Source of the DNA: RGIG4140 sp045635565
GTDB taxonomy: Bacteria; Pseudomonadota; Alphaproteobacteria; CAAHEQ01; UBA3637
DNA: 64,000 nucleotides
Reading direction: 5' to 3'
Assembly (NCBI GenBank): GCA_045635565.1
Contig: JAZTVX010000021.1
Coordinates: forward strand, 1 to 64,000
The notes under the pieces were generated by a model. That model saw only the letters and a program-made list of their open reading frames with translations. It was not told the DNA's origin and did not search any database. This document shows, piece by piece, positions 25,606-34,073 of the stretch. Every line of letters begins with the position of its first letter. The stretch's first letter is position 1. The translations under genes and the position numbers were made by a program.

Positions 25606-26919
25606 TTAGAATTTATATTGGAATCCTAAACTAAACATATCTGCATCAGCACTGTATTTTAAATTTGTTTCGGATTCTCCATTAGCTTCACCGTGAGCCG
25701 TTCCACCGTGTACGAAAATGTGCGTATAGCCGGCATCAAACTGCCAATTATTGATTTTATAACTAGCACCCAAAGAAGTTAAAATACGACGTCCGTCAGG
25801 AATGCGAGCTGTCCGATATTCGGCTGATTTGATAACAGTTTCATCATATGCTACCCCTGTTCGGAAAGCCCAGTTTTTGTTGTATCTGTAATCCAAACCT
25901 AAAGAATAGAACCATGTGTTTTTCCAGTTTTCATGTGTTTGAGAAACAGCACTACCATCGGCTTTGCGAATGATATCAAGATTTTTGAAACGACTCCAAC
26001 GTGTCCATTTTGCCGTACCGGAAAGTGTGAAACATTTATTCAAGTCATAAGCACCTGATAACACCAAAACTTCCGGAGTGATAACTTTGGCTTTGATGTC
26101 TTGTTTACCGTTCATGGATCCCGTCGGGATAAAACCACGTCCCGGAACATATGTTTGAGCAGGCATACCAGAAATTTTTAAATCACCTTCCAATTCATGA
26201 GAAACTTTCGAACGAAAAGCAACACCCAAACGAATATCTTTGCGAGGAGTTATAGTTGCCCCCAATGTATAGCCGACCCCGTAATCATCACCACGTAAAT
26301 CATTGGCACCGGTATCAAAATATAAACCGTTGCTTTCAACTGAACCACCTAAACGTGCCGTAATATATTGAATATTCAACGCTGCTCCTAAAGCAACCAT
26401 GTCTGTTACCTGATAAGAAAGAGCAGGACTGACATTGATGGCAGATAATTGACTGATACCGGCATGAGATTGTGCAAACCAATCATTTTTATAGTCAGTT
26501 GCCAACCCATATGGAACATAAACGCCCAATCCCAAAGTCGCTTTATCATTGATTTTTTGTTGAGCAAATACGTGACCTAATACACGTGTCGGACGCGTAT
26601 GACCACTCCCTGAACGATTACCTAAACGAGGCATACCATTTGCATCAACTGAACCTTGAGTTTCAATTGAACCTTTATAATCAAAATGTAAACTAACAAC
26701 AGAAGCACCGGCTTGGAACCCGCTTTTATCATTGTATTGCATACCGGCCGGATTGAAAGCAAGTGCGGAATAATCATCAGCTACAACACCTTGACCTGCA
26801 AAAGAACGTCCCATGCTTGTTGTTGAATATTCCGATAAGTGCCAACCGGCAGCAAATGATTGATTGGCAATTAAACTTAAAGCGATAGTACTAACCGCCA
26901 TTGTCATTGTTTTTTTCAT
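25606..26919 (-). CDS. FadL/OmpP1-type outer membrane transporter
   Basis: A 437-residue outer membrane protein with a signal peptide (cleavage near SFAAGWH). The mature N-terminus AGWHLSEYSTTSMGRSFAGQG and FNPAGM match the FadL/OmpP1/TodX family, whose 14-stranded barrel admits fatty acids or other hydrophobic compounds through a hatch domain. The rest shows alternating strands and ends with MFSLGFQYKF, a Phe-terminal beta signal for the BAM machinery. Usual length is about 420-450. TGGAG precedes the ATG. It is monocistronic and divergent from the exchanger gene. Confidence 0.9.
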   Translation of the reverse strand: MKKTMTMAVSTIALSLIANQSFAAGWHLSEYSTTSMGRSFAGQGVVADDYSALAFNPAGMQYNDKSGFQAGASVVSLHFDYKGSIETQGSVDANGMPRLGNRSGSGHTRPTRVLGHVFAQQKINDKATLGLGVYVPYGLATDYKNDWFAQSHAGISQLSAINVSPALSYQVTDMVALGAALNIQYITARLGGSVESNGLYFDTGANDLRGDDYGVGYTLGATITPRKDIRLGVAFRSKVSHELEGDLKISGMPAQTYVPGRGFIPTGSMNGKQDIKAKVITPEVLVLSGAYDLNKCFTLSGTAKWTRWSRFKNLDIIRKADGSAVSQTHENWKNTWFYSLGLDYRYNKNWAFRTGVAYDETVIKSAEYRTARIPDGRRILTSLGASYKINNWQFDAGYTHIFVHGGTAHGEANGESETNLKYSADADMFSLGFQYKF

Positions 26920-27087
26920 TTGATAACTCCATATAATATTGAAAAAAAAACTAGTTGTTATTTGCCATTTAATGCTATTTTATGCAATCTGTTTTTGATT
27001 TTTTGTAACAAAATGTCATAAATGTGTATTTGTATTGTCATATTTTTGTCACAAAACATAATATTTATGTGAAATAAGAAAAATACA

Positions 27088-27116
27088 TTGTATTTTATTG
27101 AAAAAAATAATACTAT
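27088..27116 (+). promoter_or_regulatory. Possible promoter of the exchanger/MnmA-like pair
   Basis: TTGTAT (27088-27093), 17-bp spacer, TACTAT (27111-27116), 26 bp before the ATG. Confidence 0.4.
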
Positions 27117-27142
27117 CCTAAATTAGAAATGAAAGGATACAC

Positions 27143-28057
27143 ATGATTTACATAAAGTTAATAATCGGTTTGGCACTATTAGTTTATGGTGGTAATATGC
27201 TTGTTGACGGTTCTGTCAAATTGGCTAAACGTTTGGGGATTTCTTCTTTGTTGATTGGTTTGGTTTTGGTTGGTTTTGGAACGTCAACGCCTGAATTGGT
27301 TGCCAGTTTGATTTCTGTTTTTGAAAATTCTGAAGGGATTGCCGTTGGTAATGTTGTCGGTAGTAATATTGCCAATATTTTACTCGTATTAGGGGCTGCG
27401 TCCGTTATGTATCCCGTTTCGATTGATATTAAGGCATTTCGACGGGATGGGGTGATGTTAGGTATCAGCACAGTTGCTTTGATTATTGCGGCACTATCGG
27501 GAGTAATCAGTCGTTTCGCAGGTGTTGTGATGGTTTTGTGTCTGTTGGGATATATTTGTTATTCATATTATGTTGATAGAAAAACACATTTGGAAGAAAA
27601 AAATAATGAAGCCTTACCAAATGGTTGGCTGGCTTTGGCACAGGCATTTGTTGGTATTGCTTTGACAGCATATGGGGCTGATTTGTTGGTTAAAAATGCC
27701 ATTGAAGTATCAAAATTATGGCATGTATCGGATTCGGTCATCGGTTTAACAATTGTAGCAGTTGGTACGTCATTGCCAGAATTGACCGCTTCAGTTGTTG
27801 CTTCATTTAAAAAAGAAAATGGTGTTGCATTTGGTAATGTTGTCGGTAGTAATATTTATAATGCCTTATTTATTTTGGGAACGGTTTCCGTTTGTAAACC
27901 CGTTAATATTCCGACCGGTATGGAAAAAGATATACTCATTATGACAATTGTAACAATATTATTGTGTAGTATTGCAATATGGCAAAAAAAATTCACACGG
28001 TTGGTAGGAGTATTGTTTTTATTGTCTTATGTCATATATACCTGGTTGTTGTTTTAA
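27143..28057 (+). CDS. Calcium/sodium antiporter (CaCA family)
   Basis: A 304-residue inner membrane protein with ten predicted helices in two inverted halves. Each half has the alpha repeat of the CaCA superfamily: GFGTSTPELVASL with GNVVGSNIANILLVLG in the first, and AVGTSLPELTASVVAS with GNVVGSNIYNALFILG in the second. The acidic residues of the TPEL/LPEL motifs bind Ca2+ and Na+. It resembles E. coli YrbG in size. AAAGGA precedes the ATG. The next gene starts 9 bp after its stop. Confidence 0.93.
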   Translation: MIYIKLIIGLALLVYGGNMLVDGSVKLAKRLGISSLLIGLVLVGFGTSTPELVASLISVFENSEGIAVGNVVGSNIANILLVLGAASVMYPVSIDIKAFRRDGVMLGISTVALIIAALSGVISRFAGVVMVLCLLGYICYSYYVDRKTHLEEKNNEALPNGWLALAQAFVGIALTAYGADLLVKNAIEVSKLWHVSDSVIGLTIVAVGTSLPELTASVVASFKKENGVAFGNVVGSNIYNALFILGTVSVCKPVNIPTGMEKDILIMTIVTILLCSIAIWQKKFTRLVGVLFLLSYVIYTWLLF

Positions 28058-28066
28058 GGAGTAAGT

Positions 28067-29161
28067 ATGGTTAAAACGGTTGCTGTTGGGCTAAGTGGCG
28101 GTATTGATTCGACACTTGCAGCCTTGTTGTTGTTAGAGCAGGGGTATCATGTTATCGGTTTAACAATGTCCATTTACAATAAAGATATTCCAAATTTAAA
28201 ACCGGCCGATAATTCGTGTTACGGTCCTGTTGAAAAACAAGATATTCAAGTTGCCCGTAATATCGGTAAACAATATGGTTTTGATGTTCATGTATTGGAC
28301 TGTTCGGAAGATTATAAAAAATTGGTTTTATCTTATTTTAAGCAATCTTATTTATCGGGAATAACACCTAATCCCTGTATTAAGTGTAATGAAATAATGA
28401 AATTTGGTATGCTTCATGATAAAGCCCGTGATATGGGAATTGCCTTTGATTATTTTGCAACCGGTCATTATGCTCGTATTCATAAGGATAATCATTTTGT
28501 TTTACAAAAAGGGATTGATATAAAAAAAGATCAAAGTTATTTCTTATATCGGTTATCACAACAGACACTTTCAGAAACGCTTTTTCCCTTGGGTAACTTG
28601 ACGAAGGAACAAGTGCGGATGATGGCTCGTGAACGGGGACTTTCTGTCGCTGATAAAGCAGATAGTCAAGACTTTTACAGTGGTGATTACGTTGATTTGT
28701 TGGAAGAGAAACCTCGTACAGGGAATATTATTCATGTTTCCGGTCGTATTTTGGGAACACATCGTGGATTTTGGAATTATACAATTGGTCAACGTAAGGG
28801 GTTGGGTATATCATTTCCTGTTCCGTTATTTGTGGTTGATATTGATGCCCAAAATAATCATGTGATTGTTGGGGAAGCTGAAACAACCTATATATCAGAA
28901 ACGATATTAACGGATATTGTTTGTCATGATAGAGATATTTTGTCAAATTCAAAACCTGTTTTGGCCAAGTATCGGTCCTCGGGCAAGGAAGTTCCTGCTC
29001 AATTATTTTATGATAAGGAAAATGATAAAATACATATTGTTTTCGATGAACCACAACGAGCCGTAACACGAGGACAATCTTTGGTTTGTTATTCATGTGA
29101 AGATGATATATCCGTTCTATGTGGTGGTATTATTCAAGATGTTATCAAAACGAATATTTAG
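28067..29161 (+). CDS. MnmA-family protein, divergent, lacking the second catalytic Cys
   Basis: A 364-residue protein of the tRNA 2-thiouridylase (MnmA) family, which makes s2U34 in tRNAs for Lys, Glu and Gln. The PP-loop SGGIDSTLAALLL, ATGHYARI, DQSYFLYRL, GQRKGLGIS and the C-terminal barrel are present. Two positions differ from classic MnmA. The NPDI-CN motif reads NPCIKCN, creating a CxxC at about residues 105-108. The second catalytic Cys, normally DSQ(E/D)ICF, is lost: the text is ADSQDFYSGDY. It may be a paralogue with changed chemistry, such as Fe-S-based sulfur transfer, rather than the true MnmA. It is paired with the exchanger gene. Confidence 0.85.
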   Translation: MVKTVAVGLSGGIDSTLAALLLLEQGYHVIGLTMSIYNKDIPNLKPADNSCYGPVEKQDIQVARNIGKQYGFDVHVLDCSEDYKKLVLSYFKQSYLSGITPNPCIKCNEIMKFGMLHDKARDMGIAFDYFATGHYARIHKDNHFVLQKGIDIKKDQSYFLYRLSQQTLSETLFPLGNLTKEQVRMMARERGLSVADKADSQDFYSGDYVDLLEEKPRTGNIIHVSGRILGTHRGFWNYTIGQRKGLGISFPVPLFVVDIDAQNNHVIVGEAETTYISETILTDIVCHDRDILSNSKPVLAKYRSSGKEVPAQLFYDKENDKIHIVFDEPQRAVTRGQSLVCYSCEDDISVLCGGIIQDVIKTNI

Positions 29162-29566
29162 AAAATATCTAAACAATTTTTTCTGTAAATCACTAAATAT
29201 CTATTAAAGACTTTTTTCTGTTGCATGAAGTATGGCAATCGATTCGTTTTTAATGTTTTGTGTATTTATTAAAAGACAAAAAAAGGCTTTTGCTAAACGA
29301 TAAAACCTGCTTAAAAATAACATTTAAAAATCAATATATTCTCTTTAAAAAACGTGTCAAAAAAAGGTACGTTATTTTTCCCATACTATTATGCGAAATA
29401 CCTCTTGTCAACTAAAAAATACAATCATCTGATTTTTATGTGTTTTTTATCCTCGTATAAGCCCTTTCCGTTTCTCAAAAAAAAGCGTCAAAAAAACGTA
29501 CCTTTTTTTGACACGTTTTTTTAAGGGAAGGTTTTGATTTTTTGAGACTATTTTAATGGAGGTTTT
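29162..29566. other. 405-bp gap with long inverted repeat
   Basis: No coding frame of note. The stretch is AT-rich with many A/T runs and holds the 27-bp inverted repeat described separately. I see no clear promoter for the downstream Cys-rich gene; GGAGG lies just before its ATG. Confidence 0.5.
29347..29521. repeat. 27-bp perfect inverted repeat, 121 bp apart
   Basis: Left arm 29347-29373 and right arm 29495-29521 are exact reverse complements. Each contains CGTGTC, a run of seven A and GGTACGTT (or complement). The right arm also folds locally: GTC plus seven A (29487-29496) pairs with seven T plus GAC (29503-29512) around CGTACC, and seven T follow at 29516-29522, so this half can look like a terminator just before the Cys-rich gene. 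Confidence 0.75.
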
Positions 29567-32500
29567 ATGATTCGCAAAGTGCCTTTTTTGAAACAATTTT
29601 ATACACAAAAAACACAAGAATATGGCCGCAGTATGGTTGAAATCTTGGGCGTTTTGGCAGTGATTGGTGTTTTATCCGCTGGTGGGATTTACGGGTATTC
29701 GTTTGCTATGGATAAGTATCGGGCAAACGATATTGTGTATGAAGTCAATCTGCGTGCCAATGATATCTGGCATAAATATCAGGAAATGCCTTTGCCTGAA
29801 CCGAGTGAAGATGGCACGGATTTTGATGAATTTCCAGATACAACGGGAACGGGTTATCCGATTTATATGACATCACACCCCGATGTGGCTTTTAAAACAT
29901 ATGTTGAAGGTGTTTCTTCCCGTGTGTGTAAAAATGTTGTGAACATGAACTTAAATGGTGTTGTAAAAGGCATACAATTTGTGCAGGTTGCCCAAGGGGA
30001 CGGGGGTTTGGTCAAATATACAGGCAGTGCATTGATTTGTGGGGAAGATGAAACAGATAATACAATCGTTTTTACATCATTTTTAGATTCGGAAAACAAT
30101 GAAGCAGGTACAGGACAAAGTGGCGACCCATGCGTTGAAAATGCCGATTGTTCCAGCCTCTGTGGAACAGTAACCTGTGATGCCGATAAAATGATTTGTC
30201 AAAATGAATGTACGGGAACGGATAAACCGTATTGTTATGATAATGGTGAAACAGGCACTTGTGTAGAATGTATGGTTAATCAAGATTGTGTTTCACACGG
30301 AGAAAATTACGTTTGTAATATGTCGGACCATACCTGTCAAGAAATGCGTGTTTGTAATGAAGGTAAAAATTATGATTCGTCTAAACCCCAAGAATACCGT
30401 GCTAAAAACGGGGCGTGTATTCCTTGTGTGGATATTAACGCTATTGAAATCAGTTTAGATAAATTTACCGATACCACATTAAATATAGAAGATGATACAA
30501 CAGGGGAAGAACAATGTAACGCTTGTAATAATACGCATACGGTCACGATTGATGAAGCCAATAATACGGCTTATTGTGGTGTTGGTTGTATTCGGGGTGT
30601 GACATACGAATCATTAAATGACGGTTGTATTCCATGCCGAAAACCAGATGGCTCGCCGAATGATACGGCATACCAAATTCCAGTAACAACAAAAGCCCGT
30701 GGTTTATGTGAGGCCTGTAATCTTATCTGGTGGCGATATTCTTATCAACTAGACCGGTGTGATTACATGCCTAAAACATGCCCAGAAGGAACATTTGCTG
30801 TATTTGGTTACACAGATAATCCTCGCTGTGAACCCTGTACGAATCCAAATCGTGTTACTGTAATTGCTTGGGATGGGGGACGACATTTAGGTTCGTCCGT
30901 CTGGACGACAGATAAAATTAAGGCATCGTGTACATCTTGTCCGGAAAGAACAAAAGATGGGGTTTGGGCAAAACGTGAAGTTGTCTATGAAAATGTGAAT
31001 GGTGCTCCTTGGCATTGTATTCCTATTTGCGAACAACCTGATGAAGAAGCTTCAATTGTAGCCTGTACCGATGCTGATGACAGTACAGTTTGTAAACGAA
31101 AATATAGAAGTAATGGTGAGTGCTATGCATGTGATGATTCGTCTAATCGAATAATAGATACAGGTGGAACAGATGAAATAGATACCTATGAAGAAAAAAT
31201 CTGTATTGCTTGTGGACGCAAGGTTAAAAATGGGTATTGTATCTTGGAAAACACATGTGGTTTAGGACAGGTAAGATTAAAAAACGGCACTTGTCTTTCG
31301 TGTGATAAAGAGGGATTTCGTCCTGAAATTGTTGATGAAGATGATTCGGGTTGTTTGAAAAACTGTCGTAAGAAAGGGAATGATTACAGTACAGATTCAG
31401 ATGCAACAGAAACACGTTGGATATATGATAATGGGACAACAAAGTATTGTTTAAAAATTTGCCCACAAGAACAATGGCAAAACAGAAATGGCGTTTGTTT
31501 TGATTGTTCTGATGAGATGGGTAAAGAATATTCAACACACTCAACTGATTCACCAGGTAAATATTGTTCGGACCGTTGCCCTAATAGAGAGTTGACACAA
31601 GTATGGGGTGATGTTTGCCGATTAAAAATGTGCCCTCCTGATAAAGATGGTACTATTCGTTATCGGGGAAATTTGGGTGAATGTATGAGATGTGATTTTA
31701 CCGGTTCAAGAGGAAATGTCCCCAATTCATGGGTAGCAAAAGCACAATGCGATTTATGCAGTAATCGTATTCATAATGGTGGAGCAGATTTATACGGTCT
31801 TTGTGTTTTAGTTGATCCTGGTGTTAGTGGTGTTTGTAACAGTCAAAATTGGACCATACCATCAAAATTAGCAAGCGATCATCCTGATTTATATGATGAA
31901 CTTCAAGAATATGTTCGTGGTGAACATGATGGTAAATATTTTAGAGATAATGAAGGATTCTGTCATTCTTGCACGACTGACAAGGCTGTTTCAACATCAC
32001 AGGCACAATGTAATCTTTGCAATATTAAGATTATGCAACGTACATACAGTGGCAAGGTCTGTTCATTAGGTGGTTGTCAAACAAATGAATTTATGAACAA
32101 CACGCCTGATTGTATCAAATGTACGCCTGCGACAGAACCAAGTTCTTATATCAATGCCACTTATCAACTCAAAATGGGGCATACGGCAACATGTGGGCAA
32201 TGTGGCAATCGTCAAATATTGACAGTAGGTTCCAATAATTTGCAATATTGTGTTCCGAATGTTTGTTTGGTTGGTTCGGAATGGCAATCGGCAAGCAATG
32301 GTAAATGCAAACTGTGTCAAGAAGATAATGCTGTTCATGAAAACGGAACAGAAGCCATTTATCGTCAACAATGCGAAGCCTGTAACCGTGTCGCATTCAG
32401 TCAGGAAGCCAATGGGAAAACATCATGGTATTGTTCCAAGTTAGCAACAGATGGCACATTTATTGATAGCACAGGTAATGTGAAAAGTTGTTCGACATCA

Positions 32501-32614
32501 GGCGATACGCAAATTGCCAATACCACCAAAGCAAGAAATATTTGTGAAGCAAGTGGATGCGATAGAGTTGCTCAATCAGATGCAAATGGCAATTGGTGGT
32601 GTGTCAAAGATTAA
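29567..32614 (+). CDS. Giant Cys-rich prepilin-like surface protein
   Basis: A 1015-residue protein. The N-terminus carries QEYGRSMVEILGVLAVIGVL, a class III-like or type IV prepilin signal with Glu at mature position 5, followed by the usual hydrophobic helix and YGYSFAMDKYRAN. From about residue 185 on, it is a chain of Cys-rich modules with CxxC pairs (CVPCV-like CIPC, CNACN, CEPC, CTSC, CYAC), similar in spacing to granulin or furin-like Cys repeats. The protein would be exported, cleaved by a prepilin peptidase, and heavily disulfide-bonded. The role is unknown; adhesion is likely. GGAGG precedes the ATG. A sibling tail is at 1-138 and a relative at 59368-60561. Confidence 0.8.
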   Translation: MIRKVPFLKQFYTQKTQEYGRSMVEILGVLAVIGVLSAGGIYGYSFAMDKYRANDIVYEVNLRANDIWHKYQEMPLPEPSEDGTDFDEFPDTTGTGYPIYMTSHPDVAFKTYVEGVSSRVCKNVVNMNLNGVVKGIQFVQVAQGDGGLVKYTGSALICGEDETDNTIVFTSFLDSENNEAGTGQSGDPCVENADCSSLCGTVTCDADKMICQNECTGTDKPYCYDNGETGTCVECMVNQDCVSHGENYVCNMSDHTCQEMRVCNEGKNYDSSKPQEYRAKNGACIPCVDINAIEISLDKFTDTTLNIEDDTTGEEQCNACNNTHTVTIDEANNTAYCGVGCIRGVTYESLNDGCIPCRKPDGSPNDTAYQIPVTTKARGLCEACNLIWWRYSYQLDRCDYMPKTCPEGTFAVFGYTDNPRCEPCTNPNRVTVIAWDGGRHLGSSVWTTDKIKASCTSCPERTKDGVWAKREVVYENVNGAPWHCIPICEQPDEEASIVACTDADDSTVCKRKYRSNGECYACDDSSNRIIDTGGTDEIDTYEEKICIACGRKVKNGYCILENTCGLGQVRLKNGTCLSCDKEGFRPEIVDEDDSGCLKNCRKKGNDYSTDSDATETRWIYDNGTTKYCLKICPQEQWQNRNGVCFDCSDEMGKEYSTHSTDSPGKYCSDRCPNRELTQVWGDVCRLKMCPPDKDGTIRYRGNLGECMRCDFTGSRGNVPNSWVAKAQCDLCSNRIHNGGADLYGLCVLVDPGVSGVCNSQNWTIPSKLASDHPDLYDELQEYVRGEHDGKYFRDNEGFCHSCTTDKAVSTSQAQCNLCNIKIMQRTYSGKVCSLGGCQTNEFMNNTPDCIKCTPATEPSSYINATYQLKMGHTATCGQCGNRQILTVGSNNLQYCVPNVCLVGSEWQSASNGKCKLCQEDNAVHENGTEAIYRQQCEACNRVAFSQEANGKTSWYCSKLATDGTFIDSTGNVKSCSTSGDTQIANTTKARNICEASGCDRVAQSDANGNWWCVKD

Positions 32615-32640
32615 ATGAGTTTTGTATGTTGCTAAATGAT

Positions 32641-32668
32641 GTCTCCCGCTGTTTGAACAGCGGGAGAC
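32641..32668. terminator. Strong hairpin between converging genes
   Basis: A GC-rich 13-bp palindrome (GTCTCCCGCTGTT paired with its complement, 32641-32653 / 32656-32668). The T-run after it is weak in both directions, so it may act as a Rho-independent block or only as an mRNA 3'-end stabiliser. Confidence 0.5.
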
Positions 32669-32694
32669 TATTGATTTGAAAAGAGTTCCTTGTA

Positions 32695-33705
32695 CTAAAT
32701 GTAAAACATCAATCCTTCTTTGCAAAGATTTGAATAAATTGGTTTATTTAAGTTTAGTTTTTGAATAATTTCTATGGGTTTGTCGGCAATGTGTAATGTT
32801 TGAACTGAAACCTTGTTATTTTTGATTGTTTTGACAATTGCACTGGGTAATAATGCTTTTCCGATACAAGAAGATAAATATACAAAGCATTCATCATTAT
32901 CGTTCAGATATTGTTTTGCCAAATAACGAGCATATAAGTTAAGAGTTAAATCAGCTTTACTGGTATCTTTTGTCCACGGACTGCCACCACCAACAGGGCA
33001 GGCTGTTGAATAAAAATCACAAGCCAATTTGCGACCGGTAATACCACAATCAGCAATAGCAGAATGATACGTGTAATTACCTGTACCGTTAATAATAATG
33101 TTAATTGGTTTTTGTCCAAGCGTATCGATTATAAAATCAGTTAAATCTTCATTATGGAGCATAGGAATAGCAACAATTGCCGTTTGAATGACACCCTTAT
33201 CATCAATTGTGATTTGTGTTTTAATATCCAAACCCAAATTATCCGATGAATGGGCTTTTTGATAGAGTGCATTGTTTAATTGACGAGCCAGAACGAGTTC
33301 AATCGGCATGTTTTCCCGACCTTGACAGGCATAACCGACAAAAACGCCTTGATCGCCCCAACCGTCTTGATGAATGCCTTGTAAAATTTCACCGGATTGA
33401 ATCCCTAATAAATTGATAACCCTAATTTGATGGATATTGATTGCTTTGTCTTGCCAAATCGAGGTATAACGCTCATTATAGCCAATGGCTCGCAAGGCTT
33501 CTTTAACTGTTTCGGTTAAATCAGGTAATTGAACGTGACCACTGATTTCACCACCTAAAATAACGGTATTATCTTTAATTAACACTTCAACGGCATATTT
33601 GACTTGATTATCCGTTTCGATGAGTTTGTCCAATAAATAACTTGTAATGAAGTCTGCTGTTTTATCAGGGTGACCGATTGATACGTATTCTGCTGTTTTT
33701 AGCAT
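32695..33705 (-). CDS. metK: S-adenosylmethionine synthetase, short form
   Basis: Start at ATG 33703-33705, preceded by AAAGGAA; upstream in-frame ATGs lie inside the leader. The 336-residue protein makes SAM from methionine and ATP. Seen: SIGHPDKTAD (ATP site), DGWGDQGVFVGYAC, GITGRKLACDFYSTACPVGGGSPWTKDTSKAD and ARYLAKQYL, all at the order expected for MetK. It is about 50 residues shorter than the usual 380-400. The SEGHPDK text is SIGHPDK and the GGGAFSGKD loop is GGGSPWTKD, so it is a divergent branch. Its mRNA leader carries a possible SAM-responsive structure and a terminator-like hairpin. Confidence 0.88.
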   Translation of the reverse strand: MLKTAEYVSIGHPDKTADFITSYLLDKLIETDNQVKYAVEVLIKDNTVILGGEISGHVQLPDLTETVKEALRAIGYNERYTSIWQDKAINIHQIRVINLLGIQSGEILQGIHQDGWGDQGVFVGYACQGRENMPIELVLARQLNNALYQKAHSSDNLGLDIKTQITIDDKGVIQTAIVAIPMLHNEDLTDFIIDTLGQKPINIIINGTGNYTYHSAIADCGITGRKLACDFYSTACPVGGGSPWTKDTSKADLTLNLYARYLAKQYLNDNDECFVYLSSCIGKALLPSAIVKTIKNNKVSVQTLHIADKPIEIIQKLNLNKPIYSNLCKEGLMFYI

Positions 33706-33749
33706 ATTGTTTCCTTTCATTTTTTTTACATTTATTGTGAAAGGACAAG

Positions 33750-33787
33750 AAAAAAACAAAAAGTCATCAATATAATATTGACCTTTG
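33750..33787 (-). terminator. Terminator-like hairpin inside the metK leader
   Basis: On the minus strand AAAGGTCA and TGACTTTT can pair (one bulged G) around an inner palindrome TCAATAT/ATATTGA, and the stem is followed by TTGTTTTTTTC. It ends about 45 bp before the metK start. Confidence 0.5.
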
Positions 33788-33819
33788 TTGCTCTTTTTAG
33801 TCCGTTTGTAAAAGTATCG

Positions 33820-33860
33820 CTACTTTTTGAATCAGGACAAGTAGAGATAAATCCGATTCA
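33820..33860 (-). promoter_or_regulatory. Candidate SAM-II-like pseudoknot (riboswitch) in metK leader
   Basis: Read on the minus strand, TGAATCGGA (33860-33852) pairs with TCCTGATTCA (33837-33828, one bulged T), and in its loop CTACTT (33844-33839) can pair with AAGTAG (33825-33820) beyond the stem, an H-type pseudoknot. The loop text GGATTTA and the 3' strand GTAGC match conserved pieces of SAM-II riboswitches. With all stem pairs closed only two A residues link the second strands, so the outer pairs would need to open, or the two stems alternate. It starts at the predicted mRNA 5' end. Confidence 0.5.
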
Positions 33861-33865
33861 GGCAT

Positions 33866-33894
33866 ATTGTATAATGTTTTTTTTGAAAATGCAA
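33866..33894 (-). promoter_or_regulatory. metK promoter
   Basis: Minus strand: TTGCAT (33889-33894), 17-bp spacer, TACAAT (33866-33871). Transcription should start at about 33860, so the leader is about 155 nt. Confidence 0.6.
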
Positions 33895-33921
33895 GTCATA
33901 TCTTCGTATTTATTAAAATAC

Positions 33922-33946
33922 AAAAAAAACCACACAAGGTGGTTTT
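33922..33946 (-). terminator. Terminator of tRNA-Arg
   Basis: Minus strand: AAAACCAC, 5-nt loop, GTGGTTTT, then TTTT, directly after the tRNA 3' end (stem 33926-33933 with 33939-33946). Confidence 0.8.
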
Positions 33947-33949
33947 AAA

Positions 33950-34026
33950 TGGCGATCCCGGAGCGATTCGAACGCCCGACCCACAGCTTAGAAGGCTGTT
34001 GCTCTATCCAGCTGAGCTACGGGACC
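33950..34026 (-). tRNA. tRNA-Arg (anticodon TCT)
   Basis: On the minus strand a full cloverleaf: GGTCCCG acceptor, TAGCTCAGCTGGATAGAGC D arm, anticodon arm with loop CTTCTAA (anticodon TCT, reads AGA), T arm with GTTCGAATC, and encoded CCA. Length 77 with CCA. It has its own promoter and terminator. Confidence 0.97.
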
Positions 34027-34039
34027 TTTATAAAAAGAT

Positions 34040-34068
34040 AAAATATATTACTTTTAAACTTTTGTCAA
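34040..34068 (-). promoter_or_regulatory. Promoter of tRNA-Arg
   Basis: Minus strand: TTGACA (34063-34068), 17-bp spacer, TATTTT (34040-34045), about 14 bp before the tRNA 5' end. Confidence 0.7.
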
Positions 34069-34073
34069 TACAT

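Noticed and set aside
29347..29521. Insertion sequence
   Set aside because: The 121 bp between the arms codes for nothing; no transposase and no target duplication could be seen.
30083..30283. Minus-strand open frames inside the Cys-rich gene
   Set aside because: They are shadows of the strong plus-strand frame, with no start signals.
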